This document shows, piece by piece, positions 1 to 9,332 of a stretch of 11,189 nt of DNA. Under the pieces are notes generated by a model. The model was not told where the DNA came from and ran no database searches. It saw nothing but the letters and a program-made list of their open reading frames with translations. This DNA is from JBEKZQ01 sp049509675 (GTDB lineage: Bacteria; Planctomycetota; Planctomycetia; Pirellulales; Thermoguttaceae), in contig JBEKZQ010000197.1 of assembly GCA_049509675.1 (NCBI GenBank), positions 1 to 11,189 on the forward strand, read 5' to 3'. The translations under genes and the position numbers were made by a program. Numbering within the stretch: position 1 is the first letter of the stretch; each line of letters starts with the position of its first letter.

Positions 1-83
1 CGTCGAATTCCCCTATTAACCCAAATTCCCCTCCCTGTCCATATCACTTATTGCTGTCTACGTATTTACGAAACGGACATCTA

Positions 84-138
84 GCCCGAAGCGCCAGCGA
101 GGGATTTCCGGCGATTCTCCCTCGCTGGCGCTTCGGGC
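84..138. repeat. Large hairpin repeat with 21-bp perfect arms
   Basis: The left arm (84-104) begins GCCCGAAGCGCC and is the exact reverse complement of the right arm (118-138), with a 13-nt loop. No gene covers it. Repeats of this kind (GCCCGAAGCG...AGCGAGGG) are, from memory, widely dispersed in planctomycete genomes; only one copy is present here. It could act as a transcription barrier or RNA-stabilising hairpin downstream of the permease gene, but there is no U-tract, so it is not called a classical terminator. Confidence 0.85.
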
Positions 139-139
139 C

Positions 140-277
140 AGTGGTCTGTCAAACTTGAGTTTACGGGTGCCGCGGTTGGCTTGTCCAACCGTGTTTCCAG
201 CACTGCTGGGCAAGCCGGGCACCGACCGGAGGTTGGTCGTGGCACCCAACCGGTAATGTCGAAATGGACAGACCACT
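140..277. mobile_element. Candidate MITE-like element with 11-bp terminal inverted repeats
   Basis: AGTGGTCTGTC at 140-150 is the exact reverse complement of GACAGACCACT at 267-277, and similarity continues weakly inward. The interior is non-coding and contains a CGGTTGG/CCAACCG hairpin (173-191) and a degenerate relative of the short palindrome at 363-387 (about 199-222, AGCACTGCTGGGCAAGCC). It abuts the 84-138 hairpin with one base between them. No clear target-site duplication is visible. The size (about 138 bp), the terminal repeats and the absence of a coding frame fit a miniature non-autonomous transposon; a structured intergenic repeat is the alternative. Confidence 0.45.
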
Positions 278-362
278 AGGGTGATGGGGAAGAATTGGTC
301 GTGGTTCCGCGCTGGGTGGCTCCGCCAGTGTTTGCGCAGGCTTCACTTGGCAGGAAAAGCCG

Positions 363-387
363 AAGCACTGGCAAGCCAGTGGCACCC
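363..387. repeat. Short dispersed palindromic repeat, copy 1
   Basis: AAGCACTGGC followed by AAGCCAGTGGCACCC. It contains the palindrome CACTGGC-AA-GCCAGTG (366-381). A near-identical copy lies at 5778-5803 between two minus-strand genes. It sits just beyond the 3' end of the permease gene. The role is unknown; the pattern resembles REP-type elements. Confidence 0.7.
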
Positions 388-399
388 GACAAGCGCCAT

Positions 400-2688
400 C
401 TAACCCTCTCCCGCTCGTGCCGCGGCGGCACGCGGGCGAGGGGACTTTGACTGCGCGGGCAGCCACAGGAAGCAGCCGATCAACAGCACGCCGGCCACTG
501 CGCCGCAGAGCAATATCGGCCAGGGATAACCCAGACTGTTCTCGCTTTCGCCGGCAACGAGATTGCCCAACGCCGGCCAGCGCTGGGCAAGTTCCGGCAG
601 CCGTGCAGAGGTCACCAGGAGCAGGTTGTGCAGCAAGTGGAAGAGGATGCCGGGCAGCAGGCTGCCGCTCTGGACGGCGATCAGGCCGATCACGACGCCC
701 ACCAGGCAGGCGACCAGTGATTGCTGGAATATGGCGTGCGTCAGGCCGAAGAAGACGGCCGTGAGCACGATCGCCCGCCACTTGTGGCCCAACTGCCGGA
801 AACCGGAGAGGATGAAACCGCGGAAGGCCAGCTCCTCGCACAACGCCGGGAGCACCGCGATCAGCAGGGCGATCTGCCAGAACGGCGCGGCCGTGAACAT
901 GCGATCGATGGTCTCCAGCGGACCCTTGAGGTCCTCGCTGATCGGATACAGCCGCCGCACTCCCACTTGCAGTGCGGCCGAGATCGGATGCAGGACGATC
1001 GCCAGGCCAAGGGCGGCCGGAATCGTCCAGAAGCGCGGCCAGCGCAATAACAACGTGGACCGCGGACTACGGGAAAGCAGCAGCGCCATCAGCAGGGCCG
1101 GCAGGAGGACCACGACAAGCTGCGTGACGATCGTTAGCCTGGCGAAGCCAGCGAAGTCGCGCGGCTGGGGCGCTACGGCCCCCATGAAAAACTGGACCAT
1201 GAGGATCAGCACCGCGCAGAAGGCGGCCGCGGCCGCGGTCGGCGTCGCCTGGCGATCGCGCCACAGGTGCCTCAGCCACAGTCGCAGGCTGAACTGCTCG
1301 CCTTCGCGAAACAGGACCGATTCGGAATTGAACTGATCCACGGCCCAGCGGATCGACAACAGGCAAGCCCCGAGCGTGACCCCCAGCACCACCGGCAGGA
1401 ATTGCATCGCCTGCCAATAATTGCCCTCCAACATATTGCGCAGCAGCAGCACCACGCCGGTCACCGGGATCAGGCTGGTGCCCAGGCTCAACTCAACGCC
1501 CGGCGTACTGGGCAGTAGCGCCAGCGGCATGGTGACGACCAGCAGGGGGACCAGGTAGTACTGGCCTTCTTTCGAGCTGCGCGCGAAGGCGGCCAAGGCC
1601 AGGCACAGCGCGCTAAAGAGCGCCGAAACCGGCACCAAGGCCAGCCCCAGCCAGACGATGGCCAATGCGGGCGGCGGCCCGAACGCGGGCAATGCCCGCA
1701 CGATCAGCCAGCCGGTGAACCCCATGCTGACCAGGTTCAGCCCTGCGCTGAGCATACTGAAGAGCATGACGGTCAGCAACTTGCCGAGCACGATTTCGCC
1801 GCGTTCGGCGGGACTGCTCAAGAGGGTTTCCAGGGTGCCGCGCTCCTTTTCGCCGGCGCACAGGTCGATGGCCGGATAAAAGGCCCCGGTCATGGCCCAA
1901 AGCAGCAGCATGACGGGCAGGATCTTGGCCCACAGGGCGGCGCCATGATAGGCGGTTTCCTCGGCCACGTCGATGGTCTGGACGTGCAGCGGCGCGGCGG
2001 CCGACGCAGCAACGCCCGCGGCGGCAAGGTTGCCCTTGACCACCGCCTCGCTCCAACTGCGCATGACGGCGCCCAGCCGCGCACAAGTGATCTGCGAACG
2101 ATCGTTGGCAGTGGTATAGATGATTTCCGGAGCGGGGAGCGTCGGGAACTCTTTTTCCTCTGTGGCGGCGGTGCCGATTTTCGCGGCACGCCGCCGGCTG
2201 GAGCGCTGGAGGTCGTGGCGGAACTGTTGCAGGCGGCGGCCGAAATCGGCGGGAAACAGCAGCGCGGCATCCCAGCGGCCCTCGGCCACCGCTTGACGGG
2301 CTGCGTCGCGCGTGTCAGAAGGGGAAGAAGAAACAGACGCCTGCGTCGGGGAAGGGGACAGTCCCATTTTCGTTGAACAAAAATCGGGACAGTCCCCAAG
2401 GTGCATTTCCAACAGCCCCGCCTCCTTGCCCGCGTCGTGGAGCACTTGCGGATCCAGCTTGCCGTCCTTGAACAAGGCGGGGGCGACGGTCAGATTCTCG
2501 GCCCCCAACACCAACACCCGCGTGAGCTGCTTGCGGCGGAACTGGGAGATTTGCGAAAGGCTGGCCCCCAAGAGCGGATAGAGCAGCACCGGCAGCACGA
2601 AGATCATGAACAGCGTGCGGCGGTCCCGCAGTTGGTCGCGGATTTCGCGAACCAGAATCAGCCTGACGTTAGTGACGTTCATGCGCAT
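400..2688 (-). CDS. ABC-2 (NatB-like) permease fused to a CPBP intramembrane protease domain
   Basis: This 762-aa membrane protein has two modules. Residues 1-450 are an ABC-2 permease: a membrane segment near 26-46, a soluble loop of about 200 residues, then several helices preceded by the family hallmark GEKERGTLETLL (279-290). Residues 480-745 form a CPBP (Abi) domain with EELAFR (E618, E619, R623), FGLTH (H651) and FHLLHN (H684, N688), the putative metal-binding residues of that glutamic-type protease family. It should form an exporter with the ATPase encoded just upstream; the substrate is unknown. The start is ATG 2688 or ATG 2682, the latter in an ATGA overlap with the ATPase stop; AAGAG lies 2 nt before 2688. 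The open frame continues upstream to 3357, but that part is only a shadow of the ATPase gene. Residues 98-112 are encoded by a palindromic repeat inserted in frame, and the arginine/alanine-rich tail by another. Module identity is firm; the physiological role is not. Confidence 0.93.
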   Translation of the reverse strand: MRMNVTNVRLILVREIRDQLRDRRTLFMIFVLPVLLYPLLGASLSQISQFRRKQLTRVLVLGAENLTVAPALFKDGKLDPQVLHDAGKEAGLLEMHLGDCPDFCSTKMGLSPSPTQASVSSSPSDTRDAARQAVAEGRWDAALLFPADFGRRLQQFRHDLQRSSRRRAAKIGTAATEEKEFPTLPAPEIIYTTANDRSQITCARLGAVMRSWSEAVVKGNLAAAGVAASAAAPLHVQTIDVAEETAYHGAALWAKILPVMLLLWAMTGAFYPAIDLCAGEKERGTLETLLSSPAERGEIVLGKLLTVMLFSMLSAGLNLVSMGFTGWLIVRALPAFGPPPALAIVWLGLALVPVSALFSALCLALAAFARSSKEGQYYLVPLLVVTMPLALLPSTPGVELSLGTSLIPVTGVVLLLRNMLEGNYWQAMQFLPVVLGVTLGACLLSIRWAVDQFNSESVLFREGEQFSLRLWLRHLWRDRQATPTAAAAAFCAVLILMVQFFMGAVAPQPRDFAGFARLTIVTQLVVVLLPALLMALLLSRSPRSTLLLRWPRFWTIPAALGLAIVLHPISAALQVGVRRLYPISEDLKGPLETIDRMFTAAPFWQIALLIAVLPALCEELAFRGFILSGFRQLGHKWRAIVLTAVFFGLTHAIFQQSLVACLVGVVIGLIAVQSGSLLPGILFHLLHNLLLVTSARLPELAQRWPALGNLVAGESENSLGYPWPILLCGAVAGVLLIGCFLWLPAQSKSPRPRAAAARAGEG
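404..443. repeat. Imperfect GC-rich hairpin covering the permease C-terminus
   Basis: CCCTCTCCCGC...GTGCCGC (404-423) pairs with GCGGCAC...GGGCGAGGG (425-443), with one mismatch and a two-base bulge. It lies almost wholly inside the last 13 codons of the permease gene and its stop, so the Pro/Arg/Ala-rich tail of that protein is repeat-encoded. A similar CTCTCCCGC...GGGAGAGG hairpin occurs at 4583-4607. It may help end transcription of the minus-strand operon, although no U-run follows. Confidence 0.6.
2354..2397. repeat. Palindromic element, family A, copy 1 (inside permease gene)
   Basis: Imperfect inverted repeat: GGGGACAGTCCCATTTTCGT on one side and, on the opposite strand, GGGGACTGTCCCGATTTTTG. 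It is read in frame by the permease gene as residues 98-112 (GDCPDFCSTKMGLSP) in the poorly conserved extracytoplasmic loop. It has the same architecture and sequence as the copy at 4513-4557. It causes no stop codon. See the half copy at 8988-9005. Confidence 0.9.
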
Positions 2689-3431
2689 TGCTCTTGATCG
2701 TGCCGCGAGATGAGTTGGAAGAACAACTCCTCGAGGTCTTGCTCGTGGTGCTGCTCGCGGAGTTCCTCCAGGCTTCCTTCGGCCAGGATCCGGCCGCGGT
2801 GCAGGATGGCCACCCGGTCGCACAGCCGCTCCACCTCGCGCATGATGTGCGTCGAGAAGAGGATGCACTTGCCGTGATCGCGCAACTCGGCCACGGTGCG
2901 CAGCAGGGCCCGGGCGACCAGCACGTCCAGGCCGGCGGTGGCTTCGTCGAAAATCAAGACCGGCGGATCGTGAACGATGGCCCGGGCGATCGACACCTTC
3001 TGCTTCATGCCGCTCGACATCTTGGCCCCCAACACGTCGCGCAGGTCGTTCATCGCCAGCCGCTCGAAGAGGTGCTCCATGCGAGCGGTCAGTTCGGCGG
3101 GCGCCATGCCGTACAGGCGGCCGAAATACTCGACCATCTCCCAGCCCGTCATGCGGTCGTAGACGGCCGTGTTGACCGACAGGAAGCCGATGTGGCGGCG
3201 GACCTGCGCGGCTTGCGTGCGGACGTCGAAGCCGTTGACCGTGACCGTGCCCTCGGTGGGCCGCAACAGGGTGCTGAGGATCCGCAAGGCGGTCGTCTTG
3301 CCCGCCCCGTTGGGACCCAACAGCGCGTACACCTGGCCGGGGCCGGCGTCGAAGCACAGGCGATCCAAGGCCACGAACTTTCCGCGTCGCAGATCGGGAT
3401 AGTGCTTGGTCAGGCCGTGGACGTGGATCAT
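2679..3431 (-). CDS. ABC transporter ATP-binding protein, NatA-like
   Basis: This 250-aa cytoplasmic ATPase should energise the permease encoded next. Visible motifs are Walker A GPNGAGKTT (39-47), a variant signature SSGMKQK (139-145) in place of LSGGQ, Walker B VLIFDE followed by the D-loop AGLD (158-169), and the switch histidine in STHIM (H195). The stretch after Walker A (IGFLSVNTAVYDRMT) lacks the usual Q-loop glutamine, which is common in the NatA/CcmA/YadG-type group as I recall it. Length is normal for a lone nucleotide-binding subunit. The start ATG at 3431 follows AGGGG with only one base between, so the ribosome-binding site is unusually close. It lies 19 bp downstream of mqnA/mqnC, and its TGA overlaps the permease ATG (ATGA), indicating translational coupling. 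The assignment to an ABC exporter is firm; the NatA label describes subfamily resemblance only. Confidence 0.95.
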   Translation of the reverse strand: MIHVHGLTKHYPDLRRGKFVALDRLCFDAGPGQVYALLGPNGAGKTTALRILSTLLRPTEGTVTVNGFDVRTQAAQVRRHIGFLSVNTAVYDRMTGWEMVEYFGRLYGMAPAELTARMEHLFERLAMNDLRDVLGAKMSSGMKQKVSIARAIVHDPPVLIFDEATAGLDVLVARALLRTVAELRDHGKCILFSTHIMREVERLCDRVAILHRGRILAEGSLEELREQHHEQDLEELFFQLISRHDQEQCA

Positions 3432-3450
3432 TCCCCTATTTTACACTCAA

Positions 3451-5453
<2,003 letters not shown>

Positions 5454-5460
<7 letters not shown>

Positions 5461-5705
5461 GCTTTGTTATAGCTGGCGCCGGACCATGTGTCCTTGTGCA
5501 AGCCGTTCATGTAGGTGTGAACTTCGGCTTGGCCCCGCTGCACCAGTCTTTCGATTTGAACAATTGTATTCTCGTGCTGATCGCTTTGAAGATACCCTCT
5601 CAGAACCCGCAGGTCCTCCAATAACGCCGCCATTTGAAGACGGTTGAAAACTGTGTCGCCATAGGGGTCAACAAAGCGGAGGCAAGTAAAATGGGAGTGC
5701 CTGAC
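5454..5705 (-). pseudogene. Small hypothetical gene, probably truncated at its 5' end
   Basis: An open stretch runs from after an in-frame TAG (5706-5708) to TGA (5454-5456). It reads LRFVDPYGDTVFNRLQ and continues, charged and probably helical, to QRGQAEVHTYMNGLHK near its end. The only in-frame ATG (5633) gives a 59-aa protein starting MAALLEDLRVLRGYLQ, but the best protein-like block (DPYGDTVFNRLQ) lies upstream of it. An ATG occurs immediately before the TAG. This suggests that the first codons were replaced or interrupted, probably by the repeat-rich DNA upstream. Its end overlaps the GTG 5460 candidate start of mqnA/mqnC. I do not recognise the family with certainty; DPYGDTVFN-type small proteins are, from memory, found as hypotheticals in planctomycetes. 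The 59-aa product might still be made. Confidence 0.5.
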
Positions 5706-5777
5706 CTACATGGCTTTGCCTGTGTACGTTGCGATCGATCCGGCGATGACTCCCTAATGGGCAAGCGATCCCGGCGG

Positions 5778-5803
5778 AAGCACCGGCAAAGCCAGTGGCA
5801 CCC
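5778..5803. repeat. Short dispersed palindromic repeat, copy 2
   Basis: AAGCACCGGCAAAGCCAGTG followed by GCACCC matches the 363-387 copy except for one substitution and one extra A in the centre. It lies in the 130-bp gap between the PEPCK-aminotransferase stop and the small gene remnant. The rest of this gap (5706-5838) shows no gene; it contains TGCCTGACCTACA (5698-5710), which from memory resembles another dispersed planctomycete repeat. Confidence 0.65.
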
Positions 5804-5838
5804 GCCGCGACGCCTGTTCATCTCCGAACCGTCGCCTC

Positions 5839-8800
5839 TTATCCCCCCGCCCCTTTCTGCAGCAGTTCGCAGGCGGCGTCGGCCATGCGCTCGTAGAGGT
5901 CTTCCAATTGCTCCTCTTCCACGGCCGAGAAGGCCACGCGGATGTCGCGCTCGCCGTCGGCAATCACGCCGATGCCGTACTTTTCCAGCAGGTACTTGCG
6001 ATACGTCTCGGCGTCCAGACCCTTGAGTTTCAGGCACATGAAATAGCCGGCGTTGAACGGATAGGGCTCCCAAAAGCGCGCGTACTTGGGCGCTTGCAGG
6101 ACCTCGCGGACCTTTTGGGCCCGGGCCTGAAGGATCTCCTTCTTCTGCCATGCCTCGACCGCCAGGGCCTTGCCGCTCATGGCCTTGGCCAACACCGATT
6201 GGGCCACGTGCGAGCAATTGGAGATCGTGCTGCGGATGGCGCCGGCGACCTTCTTTTCCAGGGCGCCGTACAAGGCGTCGCTACTGAAGAAAGCCCGGCT
6301 GCTGAAGGTCAACATGCCGGTGCGGAATCCCCACACGAACTGCTCCTTCGTCGGGCCGTCGACCTTTACGGCCAGGATCCGCTCGTGGCAGCCGGCCAGG
6401 CGCGAGAACAGCGACTCCTGCAACACGTCGTCGTCGTAGAACAGGCCGAAGTAGGCGTCGTCGGTCACCACGACCAGGTTCCGGCCGTCGTCGGCCGACT
6501 CGCGCAGCACGGCCACGATCTGCTCGGCCTCGGCACGGGTGATGGCGTAGCCGGTGGGGTTGTTGGGGAAGTTCAGCACCAGCACCGTCTTCCAGCTCCC
6601 GGCGCGAGTGGCCAGGGCCTGGCGGAGGGCCTCGACGTTGAAGCGGCCGGCGGCGTTGAAGAAGGAGAACAGCGCCAATTGCGCCTGGAAGCGCACGCCG
6701 AAGAGCAACTCGTAGTTCTCCCAGAATTTGTCGGCGAGCAGGACCATGTCGCCCTTGTCGACGAACAGATCGCCCACCAGGCTCAAGGCGTGCGTCACGC
6801 CGCTGGTGACGATGGGCACGGAAAAACTCTTGCCGCTTAGGCTGGGGTTCTTGCGCAGCAGCTCTTCGCGCCATTTTTTGCGCAGATCGGGCCGGCCGGT
6901 GGCGGGCGCGTAGGTCAACGCTTCGCCCGGCGCGAGGTTGTTGAAATATTGCATGACCGAGGGGAGGAACATGGGCTTGCCGCCCTCCCGGGCGATGCCG
7001 ATGGTGGCGTCGTAGCGGGTGGCCTTGTCTTTGGCCTCGGCGCTTTGAGCCAGGATCCCCTTGGGGAAGAAGAGCCGCTTGCCCAGTTCCGAGAGCATGC
7101 CGAAGATGTACGGATTTTCGCGCTCGATCACCTCGTTCAACTGGGCCGCCAAGGGGCGGATCTCCGCGCCCGGCTTCAACAGCGACCCCGGCGCACGCAG
7201 CCGCAGCCGCAGGCTTTCCAATTGGTCCCATAATGCCTGCGGGAAACGGCTGCCGAATTCCTGAAAGAAGCTCACCACGTTGTCCGTCTCCTGGTACCAG
7301 TCTCCCCGGTCGACGGCGAACAGCTTTTGCAGGTTCTCGGGCGGCAGGTCCAGGCCGGTCAGGTCGAGACTGTCGGTGGTGGGCACGTAGCCGATGGGTG
7401 TTTTCGCGGCATCGCCTTCGCCGCGGCAGCGATCGAGGATCCATTCGATGACGCGGAGGTTCTCGCCGTAGCCGGGCCAGAGGTAGTTGCCGTTCTCGTC
7501 CTTGCGGAACCAATTGACGTGGAAGATCCGCGGCGGAGGGGCCATCCGCTTGCCCATGTTGATCCAATGTTCGAAGTAATCGCCCATGTGGTAGCCGCAG
7601 AAGGGCAGCATGGCCATGGGATCGCGGCGTACTTCGCCCAGCGTGCCGACCTGGGCGGCGGTCCGCTCCGAGGCCATCGTGGCGCCGATGAATACGCCGT
7701 GGTTCCAATCGAAGGCCTCATAGACCAGGGGGGCCAGACGCGAGCGGCGGCCGCCGAAGATCAGCGCGGAAATGGGCACGCCGTGGTGGTGCTCCGTGCG
7801 GAACGAGGCCGAGGGACACTGCGACAACGGCGCGGTGAAACGGCTGTTGGCGTGGGCCCCCTCGATCGGATCGCCACGGTCGTCCTTCAAGCCCGGCTTC
7901 CAGGGCCGGCCTTGCCAATCCCAGCCTTCCGCGGGCGGCGGGCCGTCGCCGCCTTCCCACCACACGCTGCCGTCCTTGCCCAGCACCACGTTGGTGTAGA
8001 TCGTTTTGCGGTCGATGGTCTTCATCATGTTCGGGTTGGTTTTGGAACTCGTGCCCGGGGCCACGCCGAAGAAGCCGGTTTCCGGATTGACGGCCCACAA
8101 GCGGCCGTCGGTGTCGATCCGCATCCAGGCGATGTCGTCGCCCACGGTCCAGATGCGATAGCCCTTGATCTTCAGCCCGTCGGGCGGGACAAGCATGGCC
8201 AGGTTCGTCTTGCCGCAGGCGCTGGGGAAGGCGGCGGCGATGTACTCGACGCGGCCCTCGGGATTCTCCACACCCATAATCAGCATGTGCTCGGCCAGCC
8301 ACCCTTCACGCTGGCCAAGGCAACTGGCGATGCGCAACGCCAAACACTTCTTGCCCAGCAGCACGTTGCCGCCGTAGCCGGAGCCGACGCTCCAAACGGC
8401 GTTATCCTCGGGAAAGTGCAGGATCAGGCGGCGCTTGATGTCCAGATCGGCCTTGCTGTGCAGACACTTGGTGAACTCCCCGCCGGTTCCCAGCCGCTTC
8501 AGCACCGACGAGCCCACGTGCGTCATGATCCGCATGTTCAACACCACGTAGATGCTGTCGGTAAGCTCGACGCCGATCTTGCTGAAGGGCGAGCCGACCG
8601 GCCCCATGGAGAAGGGGATGACATACATGGTGCGGCCGCGCATCGCGCCGCGGCAGATCTCGCCCGCCCGGCGGTAGCCCTCCTCCGGCGACATCCAATT
8701 GTTCGTCGGTCCGGCGTCCTCGCGCAAGGTGGTGCAGATATAGGTCAGATGTTCCGTTCGGGCGACGTCGTTCAGGGCCGTGCGATGATAGAGGCAACCG

Positions 8801-8979
8801 GGCAGTTTCTCCTGGTTCAACAGCGTCATCTCACCGCTGGCGACGCTTTCCTGGACCAGCCGATCCTTTTCCTCTTCGGAGCCATCGATCCAAACGATCT
8901 GATCCGGCTCGCACACGCGGGCCATGTCTTCGACCCATTGCTGGAGTTTCGAGTGCTGATTCACGTGATTGAATACCAT
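5839..8979 (-). CDS. pckG: GTP-type PEP carboxykinase fused to a class I/II PLP aminotransferase
   Basis: This 1046-aa protein has two enzymes. Residues 1-595 are a full-length GTP-dependent PEPCK (oxaloacetate + GTP to PEP + CO2 + GDP): GRTMYVIPFSMGP with substrate-binding R116, GYGGN (Y202), GKK (K210-K211), H231, the kinase-1 loop FPSACGKTN (251-259, S253 and K257), metal-site DD (281-282), NSRFTAP (R380) and NWFRKDENGNYLWPGYGENL. Residues 605-1046 are a fold-type I aminotransferase: TYAPATGRPDLR, NFPNNPTG (N807), DDAY (D840, Y843), the PLP lysine in GPTKEQ (K878), R886 and C-terminal RVAFSAV (R1014). All key residues of both seem present, so both should be active. The joining segment is about 15-20 residues with no stop. 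If the transaminase uses aspartate, it would pass oxaloacetate to PEPCK; that specificity is not shown. The start ATG 8979 lacks a clear ribosome-binding site; GTG 8964 is an alternative. Confidence 0.93.
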   Translation of the reverse strand: MVFNHVNQHSKLQQWVEDMARVCEPDQIVWIDGSEEEKDRLVQESVASGEMTLLNQEKLPGCLYHRTALNDVARTEHLTYICTTLREDAGPTNNWMSPEEGYRRAGEICRGAMRGRTMYVIPFSMGPVGSPFSKIGVELTDSIYVVLNMRIMTHVGSSVLKRLGTGGEFTKCLHSKADLDIKRRLILHFPEDNAVWSVGSGYGGNVLLGKKCLALRIASCLGQREGWLAEHMLIMGVENPEGRVEYIAAAFPSACGKTNLAMLVPPDGLKIKGYRIWTVGDDIAWMRIDTDGRLWAVNPETGFFGVAPGTSSKTNPNMMKTIDRKTIYTNVVLGKDGSVWWEGGDGPPPAEGWDWQGRPWKPGLKDDRGDPIEGAHANSRFTAPLSQCPSASFRTEHHHGVPISALIFGGRRSRLAPLVYEAFDWNHGVFIGATMASERTAAQVGTLGEVRRDPMAMLPFCGYHMGDYFEHWINMGKRMAPPPRIFHVNWFRKDENGNYLWPGYGENLRVIEWILDRCRGEGDAAKTPIGYVPTTDSLDLTGLDLPPENLQKLFAVDRGDWYQETDNVVSFFQEFGSRFPQALWDQLESLRLRLRAPGSLLKPGAEIRPLAAQLNEVIERENPYIFGMLSELGKRLFFPKGILAQSAEAKDKATRYDATIGIAREGGKPMFLPSVMQYFNNLAPGEALTYAPATGRPDLRKKWREELLRKNPSLSGKSFSVPIVTSGVTHALSLVGDLFVDKGDMVLLADKFWENYELLFGVRFQAQLALFSFFNAAGRFNVEALRQALATRAGSWKTVLVLNFPNNPTGYAITRAEAEQIVAVLRESADDGRNLVVVTDDAYFGLFYDDDVLQESLFSRLAGCHERILAVKVDGPTKEQFVWGFRTGMLTFSSRAFFSSDALYGALEKKVAGAIRSTISNCSHVAQSVLAKAMSGKALAVEAWQKKEILQARAQKVREVLQAPKYARFWEPYPFNAGYFMCLKLKGLDAETYRKYLLEKYGIGVIADGERDIRVAFSAVEEEQLEDLYERMADAACELLQKGAGG

Positions 8980-8987
8980 TCTAAAGT

Positions 8988-9005
8988 GGGGTCTGCTCCG
9001 ATTTA
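8988..9005. repeat. Probable half copy of the family A palindrome
   Basis: GGGGTCTGCTCCGATTTA aligns without gaps to GGGGACTGTCCCGATTTT of the 2354-2397 copy (14 of 18 identical), but no matching second arm follows. It occupies the expected leader of the PEPCK gene and might have displaced its native ribosome-binding site. It could be a diverged member, a distinct but related repeat, or chance. Confidence 0.4.
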
Positions 9006-9280
9006 GCGTAGCCCCTAAGTGTACCGCGAGGCGTGCCGCTGTTCAAGCACTGACGACGCAGGTTACACACAGGTAGAAGTCCCCTTGGCGAACGGTGGCT
9101 CTTCCGATTCTAGCTTGGGCCGGGGAGAATTGGTCAGCTTCTCAACACCTGCCTTGCTCACCGGTAGGGGGGCCCCTGCGTAGCGCTTGCGTTTGCCGTC
9201 TAGAACTTAATGAGTTCGCCGATGCCGGATCGTCACGGTAGCCAGCGTGCGAGAAAAACCGGCCCCGGCGGTGCTTCCGT

Positions 9281-9309
9281 TCGACGCAGGCGCCGGCCTA
9301 CTATAGAAT
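9281..9309 (+). promoter_or_regulatory. Candidate sigma-70-like promoter
   Basis: TCGACG (9281-9286, four of six matches to TTGACA) is separated by 17 bp from TAGAAT (9304-9309, five of six matches to TATAAT). It would give a leader of roughly 15-20 nt before the ATG at 9333. This is by-eye matching in GC-rich DNA, so it is tentative. Confidence 0.35.
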
Positions 9310-9332
9310 AAGCCGGACTGGATTGGTTATCC

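Larger units (their letters stand above)
8980..9332. other. Divergent intergenic region
   Basis: This 353-bp gap separates the minus-strand PEPCK fusion gene from the plus-strand methyltransferase pair and must hold promoters for both. I see no gene in it. GGGGTCTGCTCCGATTTA (8988-9005) matches 14 of 18 positions of one arm of the family A palindrome and looks like a half copy, nine bases before the PEPCK start. A candidate plus-strand promoter lies at 9281-9309. The rest shows no recognisable RNA gene or strong hairpin. Confidence 0.7.

Noticed and set aside
84..138. Rho-independent terminator
   Set aside because: The stem is strong, but no U-tract follows on either strand and the arms look like a dispersed repeat.
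139..145. Variant ABC signature SSGMKQK (residues 139-145 of the ATPase) as a defect
   Set aside because: Substitutions of LSGGQ are frequent in NatA-type ATPases, and all other motifs are intact.
2689..3357. N-terminal extension of the permease open frame by 223 codons
   Set aside because: The translation is Arg/Pro/Gly-rich and lies wholly inside the ABC ATPase gene in another frame; the permease family begins at MNVTNVRLILVREIRDQ.
7327..9006. Long plus-strand open frame (559 codons) opposite the PEPCK domain
   Set aside because: It is antisense to a gene with complete catalytic motifs, is rich in Ala/Gly/Val/His and shows no motif; it is a typical shadow in GC-rich DNA.
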